Assembly: GCF_030065535.1 (NCBI RefSeq)
Contig: NZ_JASJND010000008.1
Coordinates: 38,109 to 102,108, forward strand
DNA length: 64,000 nt
From: Microbacterium dauci
GTDB taxonomy: Bacteria; Actinomycetota; Actinomycetes; Actinomycetales; Microbacteriaceae
Direction of reading: 5' to 3'
Shown here: in pieces, positions 26,647-36,256 of the stretch
Numbering within the stretch: position 1 is the stretch's first letter
Layout of the letters: each line of letters starts with the position of its first letter
Translations under genes and position numbers: made by a program
Notes under the pieces: model-generated
What the model saw: the letters and a program-made list of their open reading frames with translations, nothing else
Database searches by the model: none
Told to the model about the DNA's origin: nothing

Positions 26647-27273
26647 ATGGCCGTCCGTACTCCCGATCCCGACCCGAACGAGCGCGACGACGACGGCGCG
26701 CGGAACGATCCGCTGCGTGGACTCGGGTCGCCGCTGACCGGCGGCGGCGTTGCCGGGAACCCGGCGTGGCTGAGCGACATCGAGCTCACAGAGGCACGTC
26801 GCCGACTGCCGATGCTCTACGTCGAGGCGGTGCCGGTGCGCACCGACGGGATGGGGGCGGTCACCGAAGTCGGCATCCTGCTGCGGGCGACGCCGATCGG
26901 CGAGATCACCCGCACGATCGTCTCGGGCCGCGTGCGCTACGGCGAGACGGTGCGCGATGCGCTGTTCCGCCACCTCGAGAACGACCTCGGACCGATGGCG
27001 TTCCCGCTGCTCCCGCCGCAGCCGGTGCCGTTCACGGTCGCCGAGTACTTCCCGATCCCGGGCGTGAGCGCGTACCACGACGACCGGCAACATGCCGTGT
27101 CGCTCGCGTTCGTCGTGCCGGTGACGGGGACGTGCGAACCGCGTCAGGACGCGCTCGAGGTCACCTGGATGTCGCCCGAAGAGGCGGCATCCGAATCCCT
27201 CGCCGCCGAGATGGAGGGCGGCCGCTCGACGCTCGTGCGCCTCGCTCTCGCCTCCGTCGGCGCCTTGCGCTGA
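26647..27273 (+). CDS. NUDIX-hydrolase-like protein (DUF4916 type)
   Basis: This 208-residue protein has a hydrophilic, disordered first 40 residues, then a NUDIX-like fold (LPMLYVEAVPVRTD, VTEVGILLRATP, VSGRVRYGETVRDALFRHL). The Nudix box GX5EX7REUXEE is not conserved; the equivalent segment GRVRYGETVRDALFRHLEND lacks the REUXEE core. Pyrophosphohydrolase activity is therefore doubtful, as in the DUF4916 subgroup. A TATACA box seven bases before the ATG indicates a leaderless transcript. Confidence 0.8.
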   Translation: MAVRTPDPDPNERDDDGARNDPLRGLGSPLTGGGVAGNPAWLSDIELTEARRRLPMLYVEAVPVRTDGMGAVTEVGILLRATPIGEITRTIVSGRVRYGETVRDALFRHLENDLGPMAFPLLPPQPVPFTVAEYFPIPGVSAYHDDRQHAVSLAFVVPVTGTCEPRQDALEVTWMSPEEAASESLAAEMEGGRSTLVRLALASVGALR

Positions 27274-27283
27274 ACCTCGGCGT

Positions 27284-28351
27284 TCAGCCCCGGGTCAACC
27301 GCGACAGCTCAGCGACGAACGCGTCGACGTCGGTCTCGCTCGTGTCGAACGAGCACATCCAGCGCACCTCGTTCTTCGCGGCATCCCAGTCGTAGAACCG
27401 GAAGCTCTCGCGCAGCCGGTCGGCGACGCCGTCGGGCAGCACCGCGAAGACGCCGTTCGACTGCGTCGGCTGGCTGAACGAGACGCCCGAGATCGACCCA
27501 TCGGCGATGCCGGCCTCGACCGCACCGCGTAGGCGTGCGGCCATGCCGTTCGCGTGGCGCGCGTTGCGCAGGTACAGGTCGCCCTCGTAGAGCGCGACGA
27601 GCTGCGCCGACAAGAAGCGCATCTTCGACGCCAGCTGCATGTTGAGCTTGCGGAGATACGGCAGTCCCTCGGATGCCGCAGGGTCGAGCACCGCGATCGC
27701 CTCGGCCGCGAGCGCGCCGTTCTTCGTGCCGCCGACGCTCACGACGTCGACGCCCGCGTCGGTCGTGAACGCGCGCAGCGGCAGATCGAGGGCGGCCGCA
27801 GCGTTCGAGAGGCGGGCGCCGTCGAGGTGCAGACGCATGCCGCGCTCGTGCGCGTGGTCGGCCAGCGCGCGGATCTCCTCGGGGGTGTACAGGGTGCCGA
27901 GTTCGGTCGACTGCGTGATCGACACGACGAGCGGCTGCGAGCGGTGCTCGTCGCCCCAGCCCCACGCCTCGCGGTCGACGAGCTCGGGGGTGAGCTTGCC
28001 GTCGTCGGTCGGCACGTTCAGGATCTTGATCCCGCCGACCTTCTCGGGCGCGCCGCCCTCATCGACGTTGATGTGCGCAGTGGATGCCGCCACGACGGCG
28101 CCCCACCGCGGGAGCATCGACTGCAGGCCGGTGACGTTCGCGCCCGTGCCGTTGAAGACGGGGAAGGCCTGGACGCCCTCGCCGAAGTGGTGGGCGAACA
28201 CCTCCTGAAGGCGGGCGGTGTAGACGTCTTCGCCGTACGCGACCTGGTGGCCGTCATTGGCCGCGGTGATGGCCGCGAGCACCTCGGGGTGGACCCCGGA
28301 ATAGTTGTCGCTGGCGAAAGAACGGACCGTCGGATCGTGGAGCGTCGTCAC
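27284..28351 (-). CDS. Low-specificity L-threonine aldolase
   Basis: This PLP enzyme cleaves L-threonine or L-allo-threonine to glycine and acetaldehyde. The 355-residue fold-type I protein has SFASDNYSGVHPEVLAAI, the cofactor-binding NGTGANV, HLDGARLSNAA (Asp holding the pyridine nitrogen) and Lys210 in SVGGTKNG as the Schiff-base lysine. The length is normal. It converges with the NUDIX gene and diverges from an MFS gene. Confidence 0.93.
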   Translation of the reverse strand: MTTLHDPTVRSFASDNYSGVHPEVLAAITAANDGHQVAYGEDVYTARLQEVFAHHFGEGVQAFPVFNGTGANVTGLQSMLPRWGAVVAASTAHINVDEGGAPEKVGGIKILNVPTDDGKLTPELVDREAWGWGDEHRSQPLVVSITQSTELGTLYTPEEIRALADHAHERGMRLHLDGARLSNAAAALDLPLRAFTTDAGVDVVSVGGTKNGALAAEAIAVLDPAASEGLPYLRKLNMQLASKMRFLSAQLVALYEGDLYLRNARHANGMAARLRGAVEAGIADGSISGVSFSQPTQSNGVFAVLPDGVADRLRESFRFYDWDAAKNEVRWMCSFDTSETDVDAFVAELSRLTRG

Positions 28352-28447
28352 CGTTCCAGCCTAGATCGCCGTCGAGCGCGGATCTTCGCCGTATCCAGGC
28401 GAATGCGTGCATAGGCGCGTGTCGGTGGCCCGCCCTACGCTGGCCCC

Positions 28448-29989
28448 ATGTCAGACGACCTGACGCCCCACTCCGCACCATCCGCTGCGGCCGAGGCCGC
28501 CACGCCGCGCACCGTTCCGCCGAACGGCATGCGGACATTCCTTCACGTGCTGGTGAACACTGCCGTGGCCAACATCACGACGAGCTTTCTGTGGTTCGCC
28601 CTCACGTTCTGGGTGTACCTGCGGACCGAATCGGTGCTGGCCACCGGCATCATCGGCGGCGCGTACATGCTGTTCCTCGCGATCTTCGGCATGGTCTTCG
28701 GCACCCTCGTCGACCGGTTCCGCAAGCACTCGGTGATGGTCTTCTCCGGCCTCGCGACCCTCGCCGCATTCCTGCTCGCGGGGGCGATCTACCTGTCGCA
28801 GCCAGAGGCCGCGCTGCTCGATCTCGGGCAACCGTGGTTCTGGCTGTTCTCGGCGATCATCCTCGCCGGCGCGGTCATCGAGAACCTCCGGAACATCGCG
28901 CTCTCGACGACCGTGACCCTCCTCGTACCGACCGAGCGCCACGCGAACGCGAACGGCATGGTCGGCACGGTCCAGGGCCTCGCCTTCATCGTCACGAGCG
29001 TGCTGTCGGGTCTCGCGATCGGGCTGCTCGGCATGGGGTGGACGCTCGTCATCGCGATCGTGCTGACCGCCGTGCCCGTCGTCCACCTCCTGGTGCTGCG
29101 GATCCCCGAAGACAAGCCGGTGCCCGAACCGGGCTCGAAGCTCCTCGACATCCGCGGTGCCGCCGCGGCGATCCGGGCAGTCCCCGGACTCTTCGCCCTC
29201 ATCCTCTTCTCGACGTTCAACAACCTCATCGGCGGCCTCTACATGGCGCTCATGGACCCGTACGGACTGACGCTGTTCCCGGTCGAGATCTGGGGGCTCG
29301 TGCTCGCGGTCACCGCGACCGGCTTCATGATCGGTGGCGGCATCGTCGCGGCGAAGGGACTCGGGCGCAACCCGATCCGCACCCTGCTGCTCGTCGTGGT
29401 GGCCATGGGACTGTTGGGCGCCGTGTTCACGCTGCGCGAGTGGTGGTGGCTCTACGGCATCGGCGTCTGGATCTACATGATGCTCGTGCCGGTCGTCGAG
29501 TCCGCCGAGCAGACCGTCATCCAGCGCGTCGTGCCGTTCGAGCGGCAGGGGCGTGTGTTCGGTGCGGCGACGGCGCTCGAGGTGTCGGCGGCGCCGATCA
29601 CGTCCTTCGCGATCGCACCGCTCGCAGAGTTCTGGGTCATCCCGTACCTGCGCTCCGATGAAGGCGAGGCGGCGTGGTCGTGGTTGCTTGGCGAGGGCGA
29701 GATGCGCGGCATCGCGCTCATCTTCCTCATCGGCGGTCTCGTCATGGTCGCAGTCGCCCTCGCCGCCTTCGTGACGAAGTCGTATCGGACGCTGTCGGCG
29801 GCGTACACGACCGCGCCCGAGACGACGGCCGAAGACCCGATGATCGCCGAAATGGATGCCGCCCTCACGCCGTACCCGGCACCTGATGCGCATCGCACGG
29901 CGCCGGCCTCGTCTGCGCAGGCGCGCGGTGGCGTCGCCGATCAGACCGACTCTCGGCCGGGGCTGATGCCGCCGCCTGCGAAGGGCTGA
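28448..29989 (+). CDS. MFS transporter
   Basis: This 513-residue major facilitator protein has about twelve hydrophobic helices and a GTLVDRFRKHSVMV loop matching the A-motif between helices 2 and 3. A soluble C-terminal tail of about 60 residues (ETTAEDPMIAEMDAALTPYP onward) is longer than usual. The ATG lies nine bases after a -10-like TACGCT, pointing to a short or absent leader. The DHA3-like pattern suggests drug or metabolite export, but the substrate is unknown. Confidence 0.88.
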   Translation: MSDDLTPHSAPSAAAEAATPRTVPPNGMRTFLHVLVNTAVANITTSFLWFALTFWVYLRTESVLATGIIGGAYMLFLAIFGMVFGTLVDRFRKHSVMVFSGLATLAAFLLAGAIYLSQPEAALLDLGQPWFWLFSAIILAGAVIENLRNIALSTTVTLLVPTERHANANGMVGTVQGLAFIVTSVLSGLAIGLLGMGWTLVIAIVLTAVPVVHLLVLRIPEDKPVPEPGSKLLDIRGAAAAIRAVPGLFALILFSTFNNLIGGLYMALMDPYGLTLFPVEIWGLVLAVTATGFMIGGGIVAAKGLGRNPIRTLLLVVVAMGLLGAVFTLREWWWLYGIGVWIYMMLVPVVESAEQTVIQRVVPFERQGRVFGAATALEVSAAPITSFAIAPLAEFWVIPYLRSDEGEAAWSWLLGEGEMRGIALIFLIGGLVMVAVALAAFVTKSYRTLSAAYTTAPETTAEDPMIAEMDAALTPYPAPDAHRTAPASSAQARGGVADQTDSRPGLMPPPAKG

Positions 29990-29992
29990 TCG

Positions 29993-31390
29993 TCAGTCGT
30001 CGGTACCGCGGATGCCGGCCGTCGACGCGATGACGGGACGCATCTTCTTCTCGAGCGCCTCGAAGAACATCGACAGCGGGAACTCGTCGTCGAGCACGGC
30101 GTCGGTGTAGCCCTTCGGCAACCCAGCGAGGATCTCGTCGGGTAACCCGCGCGCCCAGCGCGAGGCGGGGTGGGGCGTCACGGTCTCGCGCACAAGCTCG
30201 TACGCGGCAAGCCAGTGCGCCACCTTCGGCCGGTCGATCGACTCCCAATAGAGCCGGTCGATCGAGTCCGCGAGGGCGATGACGGCATCCGCGACGCGGT
30301 CCCATTCGAACGCGAGCGACGTGTCGGTCCAGTGGAGTACGCCGCGGCGGTGCAGCCACGCGAACAGCAGCTGCCCGCCGAGCCCGTCGTAGTTGCGCTC
30401 CCGGGTCCCGGTGATCGCGAAGCGGAAGATCCGGTCGAAGATCACGGCGTACTGCACGAGGCCGGCGTGCTCGAGCATCTCGGCATCCGTCTCCGACAGC
30501 GACGACTCGGACGACAGGCGACGCTCGATCGCGACGCACTCGCGGAACGCGGTGAGGTCGCAGCGCAGCTCCTCGAGGGTGTACAGGAAGTACGGCATCC
30601 GCTGCTTGATCATGAACGGGTCGAACGGCAGGTCGCCGCGCATGTGCGTTCGGTCGTGGATGAGATCCCACATCACGAAGGTCTTCTCGGCGAGCTGCTG
30701 GTCGTCGAGCAGACGTGCGGCCGCCTCGGGCAGCTCGAGTCGGGTGATCTCGGATGCCGCGCGCACGACGCGTCGGTACCTGGCCGCTTCGCGGTCCTGG
30801 AAGATCGCGCCCCACGTGAACGTCGGGATCTCGCGCATCGCCACGGTCTCGGGGAAGAGCACCGCAGAGTTCGTGTCGTACCCGGGCGTGAAGTCGAGCA
30901 GGCGCAGCGACACGAACAGCCGGTTCGTGTACGTCGTCTCGACCTCGGCGATGAACTCGGGCCAGATCACCTCGACGAGGACGGCCTCGACCTTGCGCTC
31001 GCGCGACCCGTTCTGCGTGTACATCGGGAACACGACGAGGTGGCGCAGGCCGTCGGTGCGGTGCTGCTGCGGCTGGAACGCGACGAGCGAGTCGAGGAAG
31101 TCGGGCGCGCCGAAGCCGCCGTCGGCCCACCGCTCGAAGTCGGCGACGCTCGCGGCGAGGTAGGCCTCGTCGTGCGGGAACGCCGGTGCGAGGGCGTGGA
31201 TACCGGCCGTGATCGCGTCGACGTGCGCACGAGCGGCGTCGTGATCGGCGGCATCCGGCACCGAACCGTCGGCGGTCTGGAGGGCCTGCAGCGCCGTCGC
31301 GGCGGTCTTGAGCGACCGCCAGGCGGCCGAGGTCTCGGCGGTGGCGGGGTCGTGGACGGTGTCGACGTCGATCGTCATCGTGGCGCGCAT
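29993..31390 (-). CDS. DUF6421 family protein
   Basis: This 465-residue cytosolic protein belongs to a family of unknown function found in actinobacteria (DUF6421). There are no membrane segments or signal. Conspicuous conserved-looking stretches are HLVVFPMYTQNGSRERKVEA, WDLIHDRTHMRGDLPFDPFM, and many His/Asp/Glu residues that could bind a metal. The ATG has a GAGGAGG site five bases upstream. It is divergent from an Lrp/AsnC regulator and shares its control region, so amino-acid-responsive control is plausible. Confidence 0.85.
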   Translation of the reverse strand: MRATMTIDVDTVHDPATAETSAAWRSLKTAATALQALQTADGSVPDAADHDAARAHVDAITAGIHALAPAFPHDEAYLAASVADFERWADGGFGAPDFLDSLVAFQPQQHRTDGLRHLVVFPMYTQNGSRERKVEAVLVEVIWPEFIAEVETTYTNRLFVSLRLLDFTPGYDTNSAVLFPETVAMREIPTFTWGAIFQDREAARYRRVVRAASEITRLELPEAAARLLDDQQLAEKTFVMWDLIHDRTHMRGDLPFDPFMIKQRMPYFLYTLEELRCDLTAFRECVAIERRLSSESSLSETDAEMLEHAGLVQYAVIFDRIFRFAITGTRERNYDGLGGQLLFAWLHRRGVLHWTDTSLAFEWDRVADAVIALADSIDRLYWESIDRPKVAHWLAAYELVRETVTPHPASRWARGLPDEILAGLPKGYTDAVLDDEFPLSMFFEALEKKMRPVIASTAGIRGTDD

Positions 31391-31462
31391 GGTGGCCTCC
31401 TCACGTGCCTTGGTCGGTATGGCGGCAATTCTACCGGAACAATTCCTGCTCAAGACAAGCGC

Positions 31463-31486
31463 AACCGGAAGAATCGCGATCCGGTT
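31463..31486. promoter_or_regulatory. Inverted repeat in the DUF6421 / Lrp intergenic region
   Basis: AACCGGA and TCCGGTT form an exact 7-base inverted repeat separated by 10 bases. A further ACCGGAA and the palindrome GGAACAATTCC (31436-31446) lie on the DUF6421 side. This is a candidate Lrp binding region, since it lies between the regulator and the gene it probably controls. Confidence 0.45.
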
Positions 31487-31507
31487 TCGGTGCGATACGG
31501 TCAGTCC

Positions 31508-31987
31508 GTGGCAGCAGACGGAACCGCATCCTCCCTTCGCCTCGGTGACCCCATCGATGCGTCGATCGTCGCGGAGCTGTCGGTCAACGCACGGGCCACG
31601 CTCGCCGACCTCGCCGCGATCACCGGGCTGTCGGTCTCGGCGACCCAGGCGCGCGTCCGCCGCCTCGAGACCCGCGGCATCATCACCGGCTATCGCGCCG
31701 TCGTCGACGCCGAAGCGGTCGGCAAGCCGCTCGCGGCGTTCGTCGAGATCACGCCGCTCGATCCGGCGCAGCCCGACAACGCGCCCGACCTCATCGCACA
31801 CCTCGACGAAATCGAAGCGTGCCACTCGATCGCGGGCGACGCCGCGTACATGCTCTTCGTCCGGGTCGCCTCGCCCCGCGACCTCGAGCGCCTCATCCGG
31901 CAGATCCGCGCCGCGGCATCCGTGAACACCCGCACGACGATCGTGCTGCAGTCCTTCTTCGAGCAGCGTCCCATCAGTCCGGCCTGA
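31508..31987 (+). CDS. Lrp/AsnC family transcriptional regulator
   Basis: The 159-residue protein has an N-terminal winged helix (IVAELSVNARATLADLAAIT, then GLSVSATQARVRRLETRGII) and a C-terminal RAM ligand-binding domain (AFVEITPLD, EIEACHSIAGDAAYMLFVRV). A TACGGT box six bases before the GTG implies a leaderless transcript; a GTG six codons upstream is the alternative. Its divergent position makes DUF6421 the most likely target. The effector is probably an amino acid. Confidence 0.9.
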   Translation: MAADGTASSLRLGDPIDASIVAELSVNARATLADLAAITGLSVSATQARVRRLETRGIITGYRAVVDAEAVGKPLAAFVEITPLDPAQPDNAPDLIAHLDEIEACHSIAGDAAYMLFVRVASPRDLERLIRQIRAAASVNTRTTIVLQSFFEQRPISPA

Positions 31988-32043
31988 GCGGATACATCTG
32001 CAGACGGATGCCGCGCGGCATCCGCTCGCGTAGCGTCGGGGGC

Positions 32044-33234
32044 GTGTTCCGCTCGCTCCGCCGATACCAACTGCTCACCGACATCGGTGTAGGGGCGGTG
32101 TTCGCGCTCGTCGCGCTGCCGCTCTCGGTCTCGATGATCACCTCGGTATCGCAACTCGACGGTCGCATCGCGGTGCTGGCGGCGGCGCTCCTCACGCTCG
32201 TGTTCAGCGGCGCCCTCGCGATCCGCAGGCTCTCGCCGCCGCTCGCACTCGGCATTGCCTGGGTTGCGGCGATCATCCAGATGGCGCTCGGCTTCCCGCC
32301 GTTGTTCGCGAACGTCGCGATCCTCGGGGTGCTCTACGTGACCGCCGCCTACGGCAGTCGACTGGTGTTCTGGCTCGGGTTCGCATCCAGCCTCGTCGGT
32401 GCCCTCGCCATCACGGTGTATCTGATCCTCCCGCCGGTGCTCGCGGGCGGCTGGAGCGTCGAGAGCGCGCTTCGCAACTTCCTCGTCTCGGGTGTGATGC
32501 TGTTCACCGCATCGGTGTTCGGGCTCCTCCTCGCGTGGACGGTCGGCGCGCTCAGACGCACCGGGCTGCGCGCCCGTGAGACCCGCGCCGCGCAGGAGCG
32601 GGCCGAAGCCGAGACCGCCGCCGAGCAGGAGCGCACGCGCATCGCCCGCGACATGCACGACATCGTCGCGCACTCGCTCGCCGTCGTGATCGCGCAGGCC
32701 GACGGGGCGCGGTACACGAAGGACGCGGATGCCACGGATGCCGCGCTCCAGACCATCTCGACCACCGCGCGCTCCGCGCTCTCAGACGTGCGCTTGCTGC
32801 TGACCCAGTTGCGGCACTCGCAGTCCGACGGCCCGCAGCCGACGCTCGCCGATCTCGAGCAGTTGTACGCGCAGGTGCGCGCCGCGGGGGTGCCGCTCCG
32901 CGTCGACGTCTACCCTGCGCCACGGGGCGAGGTGGCGGCATCCGTCGAGCTCTCGGTGTACCGCATCCTGCAGGAGGCGCTGACGAACGCGCTGCGGCAC
33001 GGCGGGGGAGGCCCGGTTGATGTGTCGCTCGCGTGGCATGACGATCGGGTTGAGCTCGCGGTTCGCAATGCCGTGTCGGCGGATGCTGCGCCGGGCTCCC
33101 GTCCGCCGGGACACGGGCTCATCGGTATGCGTGAGCGGGCGCAGCTGATCGGGGGCACGCTCGAGGCCGGTGCCGACGAGGGCGTGTTCACCGTCTCGGC
33201 CGTGCTGCCCACCGGTGCGGAGGCGGTGCGATGA
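32044..33234 (+). CDS. Sensor histidine kinase, NarL/DesK type
   Basis: This membrane sensor kinase phosphorylates the response regulator encoded next to it. The 396 residues comprise about five to six N-terminal helices (to about residue 180), a HisKA_3 dimerisation domain with ERTRIARDMHDIVAHSLAVV and phospho-accepting His205, then an ATPase domain (QEALTNALRHGGG; GHGLIGMRERAQLIGG). The GTG start follows a TAGCGT box, suggesting leaderless expression; an in-frame ATG 12 codons upstream is possible. The stop overlaps the regulator start by four bases. Confidence 0.93.
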   Translation: MFRSLRRYQLLTDIGVGAVFALVALPLSVSMITSVSQLDGRIAVLAAALLTLVFSGALAIRRLSPPLALGIAWVAAIIQMALGFPPLFANVAILGVLYVTAAYGSRLVFWLGFASSLVGALAITVYLILPPVLAGGWSVESALRNFLVSGVMLFTASVFGLLLAWTVGALRRTGLRARETRAAQERAEAETAAEQERTRIARDMHDIVAHSLAVVIAQADGARYTKDADATDAALQTISTTARSALSDVRLLLTQLRHSQSDGPQPTLADLEQLYAQVRAAGVPLRVDVYPAPRGEVAASVELSVYRILQEALTNALRHGGGGPVDVSLAWHDDRVELAVRNAVSADAAPGSRPPGHGLIGMRERAQLIGGTLEAGADEGVFTVSAVLPTGAEAVR

Positions 33235-33866
33235 TCCGCGTCGTGCTCGTCGACGACCAGGCGCTGTTCCGCGCCGGCATCCGCATGGTGATCTCCTCGC
33301 AGCCCGACCTCGAGGTCGTCGGTGAGGCGTCCGACGGTGCGCAGGCCATCGACGTCGTGCGGCAGACGCGCCCCGACGTCGTGCTCATGGACATCCGGAT
33401 GCCGGTGATGGACGGGCTCACCGCGACCGCAGCCCTGCTCGAAGACCCCGAGCCGCCCCGCATCGTCATGCTGACGACGTTCGATCTCGACGAAGCTGCG
33501 GCGCGCGCCATCCAGCAGGGTGCGAGCGGCTTTCTGCTGAAGGACGCTGACCCGGAGTTCCTGCTCGCCGCGATCCGCACCGTGCACGCCGGCTCGTCGG
33601 TGATCGCCGCCGCGGCGACCAGGCAGCTGTTCGCCGCATTGAACGAACCGACCCGCGCCGCGCCGTCCGCGTACGGCGAGCTCACCGAGCGCGAGCGCGA
33701 GATCTTCGCGCTCGCCGCCCGCGGGCTGTCGAATGCGGAGATCGCCGCGCGCGAGTTCCTCTCCGAGGCGACCGTGAAGACCCACGTGTCGCGCATCCTC
33801 GCCAAGCTCGCGTTGCGCGACCGGGTGCAGCTCGTCGTCTTCGCCTTCGAGCACGGCCTCGCCTGA
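33231..33866 (+). CDS. LuxR/NarL family response regulator
   Basis: The 211-residue protein has a receiver domain (acidic pocket D8/D9, phospho-acceptor Asp54 in VVLMDIRMPV, Lys in LLKDADPEF) and a C-terminal LuxR helix-turn-helix (LTEREREIFALAARGLSNAE). It is translationally coupled to its kinase. The downstream ABC/FtsX exporter pair on the same strand is the natural target, as is usual for such systems. Confidence 0.94.
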   Translation: MIRVVLVDDQALFRAGIRMVISSQPDLEVVGEASDGAQAIDVVRQTRPDVVLMDIRMPVMDGLTATAALLEDPEPPRIVMLTTFDLDEAAARAIQQGASGFLLKDADPEFLLAAIRTVHAGSSVIAAAATRQLFAALNEPTRAAPSAYGELTEREREIFALAARGLSNAEIAAREFLSEATVKTHVSRILAKLALRDRVQLVVFAFEHGLA

Positions 33867-33958
33867 CGCGCGGCTGGCTGCGGATCATCCTCGAGATGTA
33901 CGCGGCCGCGACTTCGGGCCGACGCGGCGGCACCCCGCTCATTCGTAGCGTCGAAGAC

Positions 33959-34720
33959 ATGCAGATCACGACCTCCGACATGGGCCTTGCCGCCCGCGTC
34001 CAGAACCTCACCAAAACCTACGGCGCCGGCGAATCCGCCGTGCGTGCGCTCGACGACGTCACCGTGGGCATCCGCCGCGGTGAGTTCACCGCGATCATGG
34101 GCCCCTCCGGCTCGGGCAAGTCGACGCTCATGCACATCATGGCGGGGCTCGACGCACCGGCATCCGGCAAGGTCTGGATCGGCGACACCGACATCACCGA
34201 TCTTTCCGACATCGACCTGACGATCCTGCGTCGCCGCCGGGTGGGGTTCATCTTCCAGGCGTTCAACCTCGTGCCGACGCTCGACGCGATCGGCAACATC
34301 CTGCTGCCGTTCGACCTCGACGGCCGGCGCCCGAGCGCACTCGAGCGGTCCCGCATCGACGGGCTCGTCGAGTCGCTGGGACTCACTGCGCGGCTGCGGC
34401 ACCGGCCGCACGAGCTCTCGGGCGGGCAGCAGCAGCGCGTCGCGATCGCCCGCGCGCTCGCGACCGCACCCGACCTGGTCTTCGCCGACGAGCCCACCGG
34501 CAACCTCGACTCCCGGTCGAGCCGTGAAGTGCTCACGCTCCTGCGCACCGCCAGCCGCGAGCGCGGCCAGTCCATCGCCATGGTGACGCACGACCCGGTC
34601 GCCGCCTCGTACGCCGACCGCGTGCTGTTCCTCGGCGACGGGCGCATCGTCGCCGACAAACCCGCGCAGACCGCAGAGCAGGTGTCGGCGTTCATGCTCG
34701 CCGCGGAGGTGTCGGCATGA
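33959..34720 (+). CDS. ABC transporter ATP-binding protein (MacB/LolD type)
   Basis: This ATPase powers the FtsX-like permease encoded next to it. The 253 residues include Walker [10 protein letters not shown] at 48-56, signature [15 protein letters not shown] and Walker [16 protein letters not shown]. The NLDS context and short length are typical of the MacB/LolD/FtsE group that drives mechanotransmission rather than transport across the pore. A TAGCGT box seven bases upstream of the ATG suggests leaderless transcription. The stop overlaps the permease start by four bases. Confidence 0.94.
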   Translation: MQITTSDMGLAARVQNLTKTYGAGESAVRALDDVTVGIRRGEFTAIMGPSGSGKSTLMHIMAGLDAPASGKVWIGDTDITDLSDIDLTILRRRRVGFIFQAFNLVPTLDAIGNILLPFDLDGRRPSALERSRIDGLVESLGLTARLRHRPHELSGGQQQRVAIARALATAPDLVFADEPTGNLDSRSSREVLTLLRTASRERGQSIAMVTHDPVAASYADRVLFLGDGRIVADKPAQTAEQVSAFMLAAEVSA

Positions 34721-36177
34721 CCGCCGTGACCCTCGAACAACGGATGCCGGCGGTCGTCGCACCGCGGTCGACGTTCGCCTGGCTGCGCGAGCGGGGTATG
34801 GGCGCGACCATCCTCGTCGCGGCGATCTCGACGGCCTTCGGCGTCGTGCTGCTCTCGGCCACCGGCTACCTGTCGGCGAGTTTCCGTGCGAACGAAACGT
34901 ACGGTTCCTCGGACACGATGACCGTGGTCCTGGCGATCCTGAGCTTCATCCTGCTCGCCGTCGCGATCTACGTCGCGGCGATCGTGACCGCGAACACCTT
35001 CTCGACGATCATCGCGGGGCGCACGCGACGCATCGCGCTCATGCGACTGATCGGCGCGACCGCTCTCTCGCAGCGCACCGAGGTCGCGGGGCAGGGTCTC
35101 GCCGTCGGCGCGATCGGCGCCGTCCTCGGTCTCGTCGGGGCGACCGCCGCCGTCGCGGCGGCGCTGCCGCTGCTCGACCGGGCGCTCGGCATCGAGGTCG
35201 ACTACGCAGTCGTCCAGCCGGCGCTACTCCTCCCTGCCGTCGCCGTCGCGCTCACCACGTGGGCTGCAGCCTGGGCCGGCTCACGTCGCGTGCTTACCGT
35301 CACGCCGTTGCAGGCGCTCGGCGGCGCGGTCGAGCAGACGACCGAAGCGCTCGCCGGCCGTCGCGGTCGCAACATCGGCTCGTGGATCCTCGGGATCGGC
35401 GGCGCGGGCCTCCTGGTCCTCGGCATCCTCGCCGGCATGATCACCCCCGCAGGCGTGATCGTGTCGTTCATCGGCGGGCTGCTCTCGTTCACGGCGCTCA
35501 CCCTGTCGGCGACGGCGATCATGCCGCGGCTGCTCCGCGCGACCGGCCGGCTCTTCGGCGGCTCGGTCACGGCACGTCTCGCGGCCGAGAACGCGGTGCG
35601 GTACCCGGAGCGCTCGAGCCGCATGGCCATCGGCGTCGTCATGGGTGTCGCGCTCGTTGTGATGTTCGCGGTCGCTGCAGAGTCTGCGAAGGCGCTCGTC
35701 GCGGCATCCGGCGGCGGCACGCCCGACGCGGCGTTCGAGCAGATGGTCGACTCGTTCTCGACCGTCATGATGAGCCTCGTCGCCGTCAGCGCCGTGATCG
35801 CGGCCGTCGGCCTCGTAAACCTGTTGACGATCGGCGTCGTGCAGCGCCGCCGCGAGCTCGGGCTGCTGCGCGCGCTCGGCCTCACCGCGCCGCAGATCCG
35901 CCGGATGGTGCTCATCGAAGCTGCGCACGTCACGATCACGGCGCTCGCCTTCGGGCTCGTGCTCGGTGTCGCCTACGGCTGGATCGCGGCGCAGTCGCTG
36001 CTCGGCTCGGTCGCCGTGCCGCCGCTGTGGCTGTCGCCGACGTTCGTCGCGCCGGCCATCCCGTGGCTCCCGGTCGTCGTGGTGGTGGTCGCGACCGCCG
36101 TGCTCACTCTCGTCGCCGCCGTCGCCCCGACGCGCATCGCCACCCGCACCGCACCGGTCGAGGCGCTCGCCGACTGA
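34717..36177 (+). CDS. FtsX-like permease
   Basis: This 486-residue membrane protein has two FtsX domains. Long helices occur at the start ([20 protein letters not shown]) and a cytoplasmic loop near [17 protein letters not shown]. The second four-helix unit carries [20 protein letters not shown], the canonical FtsX coupling segment. Together with the ATPase and the two-component system it forms a signal-responsive exporter module, possibly for antimicrobial peptides or lipophilic compounds; the substrate is inference. Confidence 0.9.
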   Translation: MTAVTLEQRMPAVVAPRSTFAWLRERGMGATILVAAISTAFGVVLLSATGYLSASFRANETYGSSDTMTVVLAILSFILLAVAIYVAAIVTANTFSTIIAGRTRRIALMRLIGATALSQRTEVAGQGLAVGAIGAVLGLVGATAAVAAALPLLDRALGIEVDYAVVQPALLLPAVAVALTTWAAAWAGSRRVLTVTPLQALGGAVEQTTEALAGRRGRNIGSWILGIGGAGLLVLGILAGMITPAGVIVSFIGGLLSFTALTLSATAIMPRLLRATGRLFGGSVTARLAAENAVRYPERSSRMAIGVVMGVALVVMFAVAAESAKALVAASGGGTPDAAFEQMVDSFSTVMMSLVAVSAVIAAVGLVNLLTIGVVQRRRELGLLRALGLTAPQIRRMVLIEAAHVTITALAFGLVLGVAYGWIAAQSLLGSVAVPPLWLSPTFVAPAIPWLPVVVVVVATAVLTLVAAVAPTRIATRTAPVEALAD

Positions 36178-36185
36178 ACCTCCGT

Positions 36186-36249
36186 CCGTTTACGCACGAC
36201 TCTCGGCGTTATGAACCCCGCCAAAGCACCACAAACCGTGCGTAAACGG
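36186..36249. terminator. Long inverted repeat between convergent genes, probable bidirectional terminator
   Basis: CCGTTTACGCACG (36186-36198) and CGTGCGTAAACGG (36237-36249) are perfect 13-base inverted copies separated by 38 bases. They fall between the convergent FtsX and SRPBCC genes. There is no T-run, which is common in high-GC actinobacteria. The large loop also allows it to be a dispersed palindromic repeat element. Confidence 0.55.
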
Positions 36250-36256
36250 GTCGGGG

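Noticed and set aside
26647..27273. Active NUDIX pyrophosphohydrolase
   Set aside because: The fold is NUDIX-like, but the REUXEE catalytic core is not visible, so the enzyme claim was not made.
30170..31507. Long upstream extension of the Lrp frame
   Set aside because: It is opposite the DUF6421 gene and lacks any domain. The Lrp fold starts just after the GTG next to a -10 box.
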